From NCBI GenBank assembly GCA_964292325.1, contig CAXYVG010000021.1:1-47470 (forward strand): a stretch of 47,470 nt of DNA. The letters are read 5' to 3'. The notes beneath the pieces were generated by a model, which had not been told where the DNA came from, did no database searches, and was given only the letters and a program-made list of their open reading frames with translations. Shown piece after piece: positions 1 to 7,564 of the stretch. Numbering within the stretch: position 1 is the first letter of the stretch; each line of letters begins with the position of its first letter. The DNA is from CTSoil-075 sp964292325. GTDB taxonomy: Bacteria; Bacillota; Negativicutes; DSM-13327. Both the position numbers and the translations under genes were made by a program.

Positions 1-188
1 TATATTAGAGAACCTTGATGGCTCTTTAAAAAACTTGTTTGTGTTGGTATAACTTGCGTTACCCAACTATTTGTGTACTCAAAACGAGTACGCACATCTG
101 GCTTATTTTAACCTTACTTACATTGTTTAGTTTTCAAAGAACACCTTGTTTCTTTCTTGCTATCCGCCGTTCGTCACGGTGGATTTCA
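1..188 (-). promoter_or_regulatory. rRNA operon leader with boxA-like antitermination site
   Basis: Read on the minus strand, this stretch starts with a hairpin (163-183, arms UCCACCG and CGGCGGA). It then carries TGTTCTTTGAAAACT (129-143), the boxA-type sequence found ahead of 16S rRNA in Firmicutes. No 16S sequence is seen before position 1, so the rRNA gene itself must lie outside the window. The open frame on the opposite strand here has no ribosome site and no recognisable product, and is not a gene. Confidence 0.7.
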
Positions 189-217
189 AGTATAACATGC
201 TTACTTTCTTATGTCAA
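189..217 (-). promoter_or_regulatory. rRNA operon promoter P2 (proximal)
   Basis: On the minus strand, -35 TTGACA (212-217), a 17-base spacer and -10 TATACT (189-194) form a near-perfect sigma-A promoter. The expected start point is near position 182. Immediately downstream is a 7-bp hairpin (163-183), then the boxA-like element at 129-143. Confidence 0.8.
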
Positions 218-263
218 CATATTATTTTCATTACTGCTTGCCAGCCCCGCTGACAACTTATTT

Positions 264-292
264 ATAATATCATATAATAATATTGATGTCAA
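264..292 (-). promoter_or_regulatory. rRNA operon promoter P1 (upstream)
   Basis: On the minus strand a perfect -35 TTGACA (287-292) and a -10 TATTAT (264-269) are separated by exactly 17 bases. It lies about 75 bp upstream of a second consensus promoter, and such tandem strong promoters are typical of rRNA operons. Transcription would run left out of the window. In Bacillus an rRNA operon likewise follows gyrA; that supports the assignment but is known from relatives, not seen here. Confidence 0.7.
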
Positions 293-491
293 TAAATTTT
301 ATTTATTTTTGTATATTCACCCTATTACCTTACATTCCTCAATCTCTTAAATTGACTTCAATCTCATATCATGAATATATAACAATCCTTTTACAAATAT
401 TATTATCTTTTTTATATTATCTTATCACTTGTAATATATAATATATTTAAAGTAAACTTATACTGATAATAAAATCTAGTTGAGGTGAGTA

Positions 492-2072
492 ATGATAAAG
501 AATATACTATTTTTTCTACTCCTATTGATTCCTTTCAGTATTTTTATTTCTACCGCAAAAGCTAATGAGACAACGTATATTCATAATGGTACTATTACTA
601 CTGATGATACAAGGCAAACCGATGATGATTTTAAAAAAATAGAAGCTTATAACACTTGGTTTAACCACTATACTGATTATGCAAATGGTTATAGTATGAA
701 TTACCCTGTCTCTATGACAACTGATGTCTCACTATCACCAGTTCGTACAGTATTCTCAAATGATCAAACAACAATTGAAGTATATTATGATAATTTCAAT
801 AATACCCTATCAAATAGCAATGACTATATATATTATGGCAACCGCTTTATTAATAATACCGAATACCACAATATTGAACAAGATGAAACACTCTCGATCA
901 ACAATAATAAGGTGCATTTATTAAAATGGACAAGGCGGCAATTATCTAGAATTCCAAATGACAAAAATCACTATGTTAGTGCGGAAATTGTTAAAAATAA
1001 TAATGAAGTCTATACCATTTTTATTAAATCTACTCAAACTATTGAAAATGAATTAGATATCATTAGAAGTTTTAATTATTTTGATAGACAAGGGACAAGC
1101 CAATTTAATCGATTAGAACAACATTCTTTGACACAGATGAATCAAGAAACAAAAGATCTTTGGTATAAATATTTTTCACCAACTAGTACACTACAATGGG
1201 GTGTCTTTGAACCTTCTGCCCCTGAAACAATGGATAATTTGGACACCTTAGAAGATAAAGTTCATTCTAATTTTTCATTTATTATACGTTATCAAACACT
1301 TGATGAAGGTTTACCATTAAATGGACTGCAAAAAGGGTATGACCATCATAAAATTGTAGAACTGACTCTACAAACAGTCCGTCCTGGATTATCTAATACT
1401 CAAAATGCTAGTCTTATTTATGACATCTTAGATGGGCAATATGATGATTACCTATATAAATATGCCAAACAACTAAAGTCTTTTGGTCATCCAGTACTCT
1501 TTCGTCTTAATAATGAAATGAATGGTGATTGGTGTTGGTACTCTGCCTATTACAGCGCTAAAGATGCTGAGCTCTATAAAACGTTATGGATTTATATTCA
1601 CACTATTTTTGTAGAAAACGATGTCAATAATGTGATTTGGGTATGGAATCCTCATGATGTTTCCAGGCCTAACTTTAAATGGAATCATTATATGGCATAT
1701 TATCCAGGAGATCAATATGTTGACGTAATTGGAATGACGGGCTATAATACCGGTACTTATTTTCCTGGAGAAAATTGGAGAAATTTTAATGAAATATATC
1801 TTCCCTTATATACCGAATATAGTATGCTATTCTCTAAACCATTTATGATTACTGAATTTGGCTCAAATTCGGTAGGTGGAGATAAAGTAAAATGGATTCA
1901 CTCTATGTTTGATAACATTAAACAATTCAATAACATTAAAGTAGCTATCTGGTGGAGTGGTATTGATTATGATAAAAAGGGCCAGCCTGGCCGAATTTAT
2001 ATTATGGATGAAGATGAAAAAACGCTTGATGCATTTAAACTTCGATTAAAAGAATATAAGATGACTAAATAA
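492..2072 (+). CDS. Secreted glycoside hydrolase, GH26-like (mannanase-type)
   Basis: A 526-residue exported protein. Residues 1-25 are a signal peptide with a long hydrophobic core ending near AKA. Residues 30-195 form an N-terminal domain I do not recognise. Residues 200-520 look like a family 26 (beta/alpha)8 glycoside hydrolase. The acid/base glutamate would be E342 in NNEMNG and the nucleophile E455 in ITEFG, with the aromatic stretch VIWVWNPHD between them. GH26 enzymes mostly cut beta-mannans, some beta-1,3-xylans or glucans; the substrate here is not evident. A good ribosome site (GAGGTGAG) precedes the ATG. No anchor motif or membrane tail is visible, so it is probably released. It sits head-on between gyrA and the rRNA operon promoters, where relatives usually have gyrA next to rrn, and ends at a bidirectional terminator. 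Confidence 0.75.
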   Translation: MIKNILFFLLLLIPFSIFISTAKANETTYIHNGTITTDDTRQTDDDFKKIEAYNTWFNHYTDYANGYSMNYPVSMTTDVSLSPVRTVFSNDQTTIEVYYDNFNNTLSNSNDYIYYGNRFINNTEYHNIEQDETLSINNNKVHLLKWTRRQLSRIPNDKNHYVSAEIVKNNNEVYTIFIKSTQTIENELDIIRSFNYFDRQGTSQFNRLEQHSLTQMNQETKDLWYKYFSPTSTLQWGVFEPSAPETMDNLDTLEDKVHSNFSFIIRYQTLDEGLPLNGLQKGYDHHKIVELTLQTVRPGLSNTQNASLIYDILDGQYDDYLYKYAKQLKSFGHPVLFRLNNEMNGDWCWYSAYYSAKDAELYKTLWIYIHTIFVENDVNNVIWVWNPHDVSRPNFKWNHYMAYYPGDQYVDVIGMTGYNTGTYFPGENWRNFNEIYLPLYTEYSMLFSKPFMITEFGSNSVGGDKVKWIHSMFDNIKQFNNIKVAIWWSGIDYDKKGQPGRIYIMDEDEKTLDAFKLRLKEYKMTK

Positions 2073-2082
2073 TATATTGCAA

Positions 2083-2121
2083 AAAAATACAGGTTGGTTT
2101 TTATACCAGCCTGTATTTTTT
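2083..2121. terminator. Bidirectional terminator between GH26 gene and gyrA
   Basis: Inverted repeat with 16-base arms (2083-2098 and 2105-2120, one G-U pair) and a 6-base loop. Runs of A on the left and T on the right let it work for both convergent genes. Confidence 0.9.
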
Positions 2122-2174
2122 ACGGAATCAGAAAGTATAACCTTTCTCGATTCCAAGTCTTTTCTTAATATTAC

Positions 2175-4610
2175 TTAATCTGTATCTGTCTTTTTTTCTA
2201 CAGCAGCCAACGCTACCACTTTATCATTATCACCAGTTCTCATTAATTTTACACCTTGTGTATTGCGACTAATAACTGAAATTTCATCAATATCAATACG
2301 AATCACAATACCATCGCTACTAATGAGCATCAGTTCCTGACCTGGCCGTACTACTTTAATACCTACGACCCGACCTGTTTTCTCTGTTACTTTGAGATTA
2401 ATAACCCCTTTGCCACCACGTTTTTGATCTCGATATTCAGAAACAGGTGTACGCTTACCATAACCTTCTTCTGACACCGTTAATACTTCACCATCGTTTT
2501 TCAACGTATCCATACCAACAACATCATCATTTGCATGTAGGTTAATTCCCTTTACGCCACGTGCGGTACGTCCCATATGACGAACATCGGTTTCTGGAAA
2601 ATATATAGCGAACCCATCGCGTGTGCCCATCAGAATGTGTTGCTCACCATTTGTTAATTTAACACCAATTAGATCATCATCTTCATCTAGAGAAATAGCA
2701 ATTAATCCTGTTTTTCTCGCTGTATTGAATTCCATTAACTCCGTTTTCTTTACGATACCTTTTTCAGTTGCCATAAATAAATATCGTGTATTAGAAAATT
2801 CTTTAATAGGAATAACGGCTGTGATTCTCTCTTTCCCTTCAAGTGGTAAAAGATTGACAATCGATGTGCCTTTTGATGTTCTGCTAGCCTCAGGTATTTC
2901 ATACCCCTTAAGCCGATACACCCGCCCTCTATTTGTAAAGAACAATATATTATGATGTGTAGTCGTTACAAATAAATGCTCTACAAAGTCTTCTTCTTTA
3001 GTCCCCATACCAGCTACGCCACGACCACCCCGTTTTTGATTGCGATATGTATCAACAGGCAGACGTTTAATATAACTAGAATGAGTAAGCGTTAATACGA
3101 TATCTTCTTCAGCAATTAAATCGCCTACTTCCATATTCGATGTATCCATCGTAATAATCGTGCGTCGATCATCCCCAAAACGCTTTCTGACCTCTAGTAA
3201 TTCTTCTTTTATAATATTTAACACTTTTTGATCATCCATTAATACAGATTCTAACCACTCAATTAGAGCTAATATATCGTTATATTCATTCTCAATCTTT
3301 TCTCTTTCTAGACCTGTTAATCGTTGTAAACGCAAATCTAGAATAGCTTGGGCCTGTTTTTCACTTAAACTAAAACCGTCAATTAGAGCAGTACGGGCAA
3401 TTTCAACAGTCTTTGACTGACGAATCGCTGTAATAACTGCATCTATATGATCAAGAGCTATTTTTAAACCTTCTAAAATATGTGCTCTAGCCTTAGCTTT
3501 TGCTAATTCATAATTTGTCCGACGTACAATCACTTCTTTTTGATGTTCAATGTAATAGTACAGTATTTCTCGCAAATTAAGTGTTTGAGGTTTTGAGTCT
3601 ACTAATGCCAACATATTAATACCAAACGAATCCTGCAATTGTGTATGTTTATATAACTGATTTAATATAACTTCTGCATTTGTATCCCGTCTTAGTTCAA
3701 TTACAATACGCATACCATTACGATCGCTCTCATCTCTAAGATCAGTGATGCCATCGACAATCTTATCTCTAGTAATTTCAGCAATTTTTTCAATTAGTCT
3801 TGCTTTATTAACTTGATAAGGAATTTCCGTCACAATAATCCGCGGTTTCCCATTGGCCATTTTATCAATCCGAGCTTGCGCACGCATCTTTACTACACCA
3901 CGCCCAGTGGTGTATGCAGACCGAATACCTTCATATCCTAAAATCAAGGCACCTGTAGGAAAATCTGGTCCTTTAATCATGGTCATTAATTCCGGAATTG
4001 TTACCTCAGGATTATCAATCATCATAATGGTGCCATCAATAACTTCCCGCATATTATGAGGAGGTATATTAGTAGCCATACCTACTGCAATTCCCGATGA
4101 ACCATTTACTAATAAATTAGGCACCTTCGCTGGAAGTACTTTCGGTTCCTCTAATGATTCATCATAGTTAGGTCTAAAATCAACTGTATTTTTCTCAATA
4201 TCATCAAGCATTGATTCTGCTATTTTAGACATTCGAACTTCAGTATAACGCATAGCTGCAGCTGAATCACCATCTACAGAACCAAAGTTACCATGTCCAT
4301 CTACCATTAAATATCTGGTAGAGAAATTTTGTGCCAATCGTACAATCGCATCATATACTGAACTATCACCATGAGGATGATATTTACCAAGAACTTCACC
4401 GACAATACGTGCTGACTTTTTATATGGTTTATTTGATGCCATTCCAGCTTCATGCATTGCATATAAAATACGGCGATGAACTGGTTTTAATCCATCCCGT
4501 ACATCAGGCAATGCGCGCATAACAATAACGCTCATGGCATAATCAATATACGAATTTTTCATTTCTTCTTCAATATTCTTTGGTAATACTTTACCTAACC
4601 CAAAATCCAC
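2175..4610 (-). CDS. gyrA: DNA gyrase subunit A
   Basis: The 811-residue A subunit of DNA gyrase cuts and rejoins DNA while GyrB hydrolyses ATP, introducing negative supercoils. The catalytic tyrosine is Y122 in AAMRYTEVRM. The quinolone-determining stretch reads HPHGDSSVYD with Ser83 and Asp87, the susceptible-type residues in E. coli numbering. The GyrA-box QKRGGRG that marks gyrase (rather than topoisomerase IV) begins the C-terminal DNA-wrapping pinwheel, and a second copy-like QKRGGKG sits in a late blade. The start is GTG at 4608-4610, preceded by AGGTGAG. Length is normal for the family. It is separated from gyrB by about 8 kb here instead of being adjacent as in many Firmicutes. Confidence 0.98.
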   Translation of the reverse strand: MDFGLGKVLPKNIEEEMKNSYIDYAMSVIVMRALPDVRDGLKPVHRRILYAMHEAGMASNKPYKKSARIVGEVLGKYHPHGDSSVYDAIVRLAQNFSTRYLMVDGHGNFGSVDGDSAAAMRYTEVRMSKIAESMLDDIEKNTVDFRPNYDESLEEPKVLPAKVPNLLVNGSSGIAVGMATNIPPHNMREVIDGTIMMIDNPEVTIPELMTMIKGPDFPTGALILGYEGIRSAYTTGRGVVKMRAQARIDKMANGKPRIIVTEIPYQVNKARLIEKIAEITRDKIVDGITDLRDESDRNGMRIVIELRRDTNAEVILNQLYKHTQLQDSFGINMLALVDSKPQTLNLREILYYYIEHQKEVIVRRTNYELAKAKARAHILEGLKIALDHIDAVITAIRQSKTVEIARTALIDGFSLSEKQAQAILDLRLQRLTGLEREKIENEYNDILALIEWLESVLMDDQKVLNIIKEELLEVRKRFGDDRRTIITMDTSNMEVGDLIAEEDIVLTLTHSSYIKRLPVDTYRNQKRGGRGVAGMGTKEEDFVEHLFVTTTHHNILFFTNRGRVYRLKGYEIPEASRTSKGTSIVNLLPLEGKERITAVIPIKEFSNTRYLFMATEKGIVKKTELMEFNTARKTGLIAISLDEDDDLIGVKLTNGEQHILMGTRDGFAIYFPETDVRHMGRTARGVKGINLHANDDVVGMDTLKNDGEVLTVSEEGYGKRTPVSEYRDQKRGGKGVINLKVTEKTGRVVGIKVVRPGQELMLISSDGIVIRIDIDEISVISRNTQGVKLMRTGDNDKVVALAAVEKKTDTD

Positions 4611-4885
4611 ATTCTCACCTCAAAAATACAATGTAATCATTGTGATAATACCTTAGCTCATGTATCAATGATGTCTTAGATTTATGATCCAGTGCAAGAT
4701 CACTCTTGTAATTGACATCATTTGATTACTAATTATTTATTATAACATATAAATTCCTTATATAAAAAAAATCTTTTAAATACTCTATTAATAATCCAAA
4801 TACTTCATTGTCACTAAAAATTAACTTATTCCATATAGTAAGTAAGGCATATTTCTAATATTTCACCCATAGGAGGCTAAGATAC

Positions 4886-5524
4886 ATGAGTTTTTATTAT
4901 ATTTTACTATTAGGATTTGCCGTAAGTATTGATGGTTTTATTGCTGGAATTGCATACGGATTAAAAAATATTCATATCCCAATCACTTCATTGTCCATTA
5001 TTTGTATGACTACTATCCTTTGCACAGCAATAGCTATGGAGAGCGCTTATTTACTTGGAACATTGATTAATACACAACTAGCTGTATTAATCGGAGCCTT
5101 TTTATTAATTATAATCGGTTTATTCAGCCTCTTTCAAGAATATCTCACTAAGGAAAGTAAGAGTTATATTTCTGACGGAACAATGCCCCCCCCTAAAGTA
5201 ACAATCTCAGTTGGCCGCTTAGTAATTAATATTATGGCAAATGCAGAAATCGCTGATGTTGATCATTCCAAACGTATTAATACATTAGAATCGTTACTTT
5301 TAGGTTTAGCTCTAGGCATAGATAATATGATTGCAACCTTTGCTGTTAGCTTAATGGAGGATTTGCCACTTTATACACCAATGACTATGGGGTTCATTCA
5401 AATCATAGTGATTTATGCAGGTATCTATCTTTCTAATCGTTTCTTCTCTTTAAAATTTAAAAGACACTTCCCTTATTTACCCGGTCTTATTTTAATTCTA
5501 TTAGGTTTTATTAGGTTATGGTAA
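4886..5524 (+). CDS. ytaF: YtaF-like sporulation membrane protein (MntP-related)
   Basis: A 212-residue polytopic membrane protein with about six hydrophobic helices. Two related halves carry the repeated acidic motifs SIDGFIAG near residue 15 and GIDNMIA near residue 148. This repeat is shared by the manganese efflux (MntP) superfamily. The spacing and the polar, proline-rich insert between the halves fit the YtaF branch, annotated as a sporulation membrane protein; I do not know of a transport activity proved for it. A clear ribosome site (AGGAGG) precedes the ATG. It is divergent from gyrA across a 275-bp AT-rich gap in which I could not pick a convincing promoter, and it convergently meets the TauE exporter gene. 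Confidence 0.75.
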   Translation: MSFYYILLLGFAVSIDGFIAGIAYGLKNIHIPITSLSIICMTTILCTAIAMESAYLLGTLINTQLAVLIGAFLLIIIGLFSLFQEYLTKESKSYISDGTMPPPKVTISVGRLVINIMANAEIADVDHSKRINTLESLLLGLALGIDNMIATFAVSLMEDLPLYTPMTMGFIQIIVIYAGIYLSNRFFSLKFKRHFPYLPGLILILLGFIRLW

Positions 5525-5592
5525 AATTAACTATTATATAATATCTTCTCCAACTATCAGATAAAATATAACCAATATATAAACAAACTATT

Positions 5593-6357
5593 TTAGTGTA
5601 AAAATTCCCATATTTGTTTACCAATTAATAATATCGACATAAATAAAAATAAAGGTCTAATATACGCTGCTCCTTTTCTTATGGCCAATTTAGACCCGAC
5701 TAAAGCACCAACAATCATCGATAATCCCATAGGAACAGCATAGTAATAATTTACTGATCCGAAATAGATAAATGTCAAACTAGCAGCAATATTACTAGCA
5801 AAATTAAGGGCTTTTGAATTTCCAGCTGCTATAACAAAATCAAAACCAATCATTAAAAAAGAGAAAATAAAAAACGAACCTGCGCCTGGTCCAAAAAATC
5901 CATCATAAAAACCAATAACAAAAGCAATAAGACCACTTAAATACATTTTCTTTTTATTCATTCCTTGATATGTTGAGGTAGTACCCCATTCTTTTTTCGT
6001 AAAAGTATAAATAGTAACAATAATTAGCATAATGACTACTAGTGGCTTTAAAAAGTGAGAAGGAATCTGTTGTACTGTAATAGCACCTAAGACCGAGCCA
6101 ATAAATGAAAGAGGAAATAAAAATTTAATTAAATGAATATCAATTTTTCCTGATTTTAGAAATGATATACTACTAGTAAGACTTCCCATAACACTGGATA
6201 TTTTATTAGTTCCCAATACCATAGTTGGTGATATTCCCGTAAGTAATAATGCAGGTACAGAAATAAGCCCACCACCACCAACTACTGAATCAATAAATGC
6301 TGCGATAAAACCACTAAAAACTAAAAATAAAATGATATCAATACTTATATTTTCCAT
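5593..6357 (-). CDS. TauE/SafE-family sulfite/organosulfur exporter-like permease
   Basis: A 254-residue membrane protein with about eight hydrophobic segments. It has the glycine-rich N-terminal motif VVGGGGLISVPALLL typical of the TauE/SafE (formerly DUF81) family, then a second-half repeat (FYDGFFGPGAGSFF). Members are proposed to export sulfite, sulfoacetate or similar anions; the substrate here is unknown. The frame stays open upstream, but the ATG at 6355-6357 is preceded by GGAG at good spacing, whereas the longer version would read through a hairpin, so I prefer the shorter start. The gene is divergent from a LysR regulator that probably controls it. Confidence 0.85.
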   Translation of the reverse strand: MENISIDIILFLVFSGFIAAFIDSVVGGGGLISVPALLLTGISPTMVLGTNKISSVMGSLTSSISFLKSGKIDIHLIKFLFPLSFIGSVLGAITVQQIPSHFLKPLVVIMLIIVTIYTFTKKEWGTTSTYQGMNKKKMYLSGLIAFVIGFYDGFFGPGAGSFFIFSFLMIGFDFVIAAGNSKALNFASNIAASLTFIYFGSVNYYYAVPMGLSMIVGALVGSKLAIRKGAAYIRPLFLFMSILLIGKQIWEFLH

Positions 6358-6374
6358 TTTTTCTCCAAACAAAT

Positions 6375-6420
6375 AATAAAGAGTGAGATTACATCTTGCT
6401 GATGCTACCCACTCTCTATT
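6375..6420 (-). promoter_or_regulatory. Hairpin in the leader of the TauE-family gene
   Basis: On the minus strand a stem of 13 pairs (6408-6420 with 6375-6387, including G-U pairs) is capped by a second 5-bp stem with loop AGCAA. It ends 17 bases before the start codon, next to the ribosome site, and no T run follows. It therefore does not look like a terminator and could be a translational control element. I could not match it to a known riboswitch. Confidence 0.45.
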
Positions 6421-6504
6421 TAACAATTTTATATTTATTATATCACAGTATCTCATTACTTTTATATTCAACTATCCTTATCTATCATATATAGCTAAAA
6501 TGAT

Positions 6505-6526
6505 TTATAATATTCATATATTATAA
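6505..6526. promoter_or_regulatory. Candidate LysR operator dyad
   Basis: Perfect inverted repeat with 9-base arms (TTATAATAT and ATATTATAA) around TCAT, 30 bp ahead of the lysR start in the divergent gap. LysR proteins bind such dyads (T-N11-A type) to regulate themselves and the divergent target. Because the region is very AT-rich, chance symmetry is possible. Confidence 0.4.
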
Positions 6527-6555
6527 AAATAATCAGTTGAAAGGATTTAGCACTT

Positions 6556-7452
6556 ATGGACATTCGCCATCTTATATACTTTATCGAAGTAGCCCAGCAT
6601 CGTAGTTTTACTAAAGCTGCTAATGCATTACATATAACACAACCATCAATTAGTAAAATGATTAAACTATTGGAAGAAGAGTTAGATGTAATATTATTTC
6701 ACCGTTCTGCTAAGCAGATTGAATTAACAGATGCCGGTCAAGCCTTATTGAATCAATCGCAACAAATTGTAAACTCTTTTGAAAATTTAACATCTGAATT
6801 AGCTGATGTTATTAATTCTAAAAAAGGTACGATTACAATCGGCTTACCACCAATGATAGGTGCTAGATTTTTCCCAGAAATAATTTCTCAATTTACGACC
6901 TCCTATCCAAAAATTTCACTGAATCTACTGGAAGTAGGTTCACAAAAAGTACACATAGGTATTGATGATGGTAGCCTAGATATAGGTGTTGTAATGTTAC
7001 CTGTTGATAATACACTATTCGAAACTGTTCCTTTTATGGATGAGCCTTTAATGTTAATTACTCATCCAGATCACCCATTAGCTAAACAATCGGTTATTAA
7101 ACTGAGTCATTTAAAAAATGAAGATTTTATCTTTTTCAAAGAAAGCTTTACTCTTCATGATCGGATCATTAATAAATGTATTGAAAATGGATTTAACCCT
7201 AATATTGTCTTCAAAAGTTCTCATTGGGATTTTATCGCTGAAATGGTTGCAATTAATTTTGGTATCGCATTATTACCAAGAACCATTTGTATGAGTCTTA
7301 ATCCTGAACGTATTAAAATGATTCCAATAGCTGAGCCAATGATTCATTGGCAATTGGGTATTATATGGAGAAAAGATCGATACTTATCGTATGCAACTAA
7401 AGAATGGATTAAATTTGTTTGCAATCATTTCGGTATTACATTCAAACTCTAA
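6556..7452 (+). CDS. LysR-family transcriptional regulator
   Basis: A 298-residue LysR-type regulator. The N-terminal winged helix-turn-helix covers residues 1-60 (RSFTKAANALHITQPSISKMIKLLEEEL is split by the recognition helix around residues 18-37). Residues 90-290 form the periplasmic-binding-like effector domain (ITIGLPPMIGARFFPE onwards). The gene is divergent from the TauE/SafE exporter, an arrangement that usually means the regulator senses a small anion and controls the neighbour. Clear ribosome site GAAAGGA before the ATG. The effector cannot be named from sequence. It ends at a strong terminator shared with ftsK. Confidence 0.9.
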   Translation: MDIRHLIYFIEVAQHRSFTKAANALHITQPSISKMIKLLEEELDVILFHRSAKQIELTDAGQALLNQSQQIVNSFENLTSELADVINSKKGTITIGLPPMIGARFFPEIISQFTTSYPKISLNLLEVGSQKVHIGIDDGSLDIGVVMLPVDNTLFETVPFMDEPLMLITHPDHPLAKQSVIKLSHLKNEDFIFFKESFTLHDRIINKCIENGFNPNIVFKSSHWDFIAEMVAINFGIALLPRTICMSLNPERIKMIPIAEPMIHWQLGIIWRKDRYLSYATKEWIKFVCNHFGITFKL

Positions 7453-7491
7453 TAAAAATCAGTTGATTCAATATATATTTATATTGAATTG

Positions 7492-7519
7492 AAAAAGACT
7501 TGGTTTACCAAGTCTTTTT
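7492..7519. terminator. Bidirectional terminator between lysR and ftsK
   Basis: Perfect 12-bp stem (7492-7503 and 7508-7519) with loop TTTA and A/T-rich ends on both sides. It serves two convergent genes. Confidence 0.9.
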
Positions 7520-7564
7520 CTTATGCTTTTCTCTGGCATATATTTATATTTTTCTGACAAAAAC

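Noticed and set aside
39..350. 103-codon open frame on the plus strand at the left edge
   Set aside because: It is antisense to the rRNA promoters and boxA leader, has no ribosome site and no recognisable protein motif.
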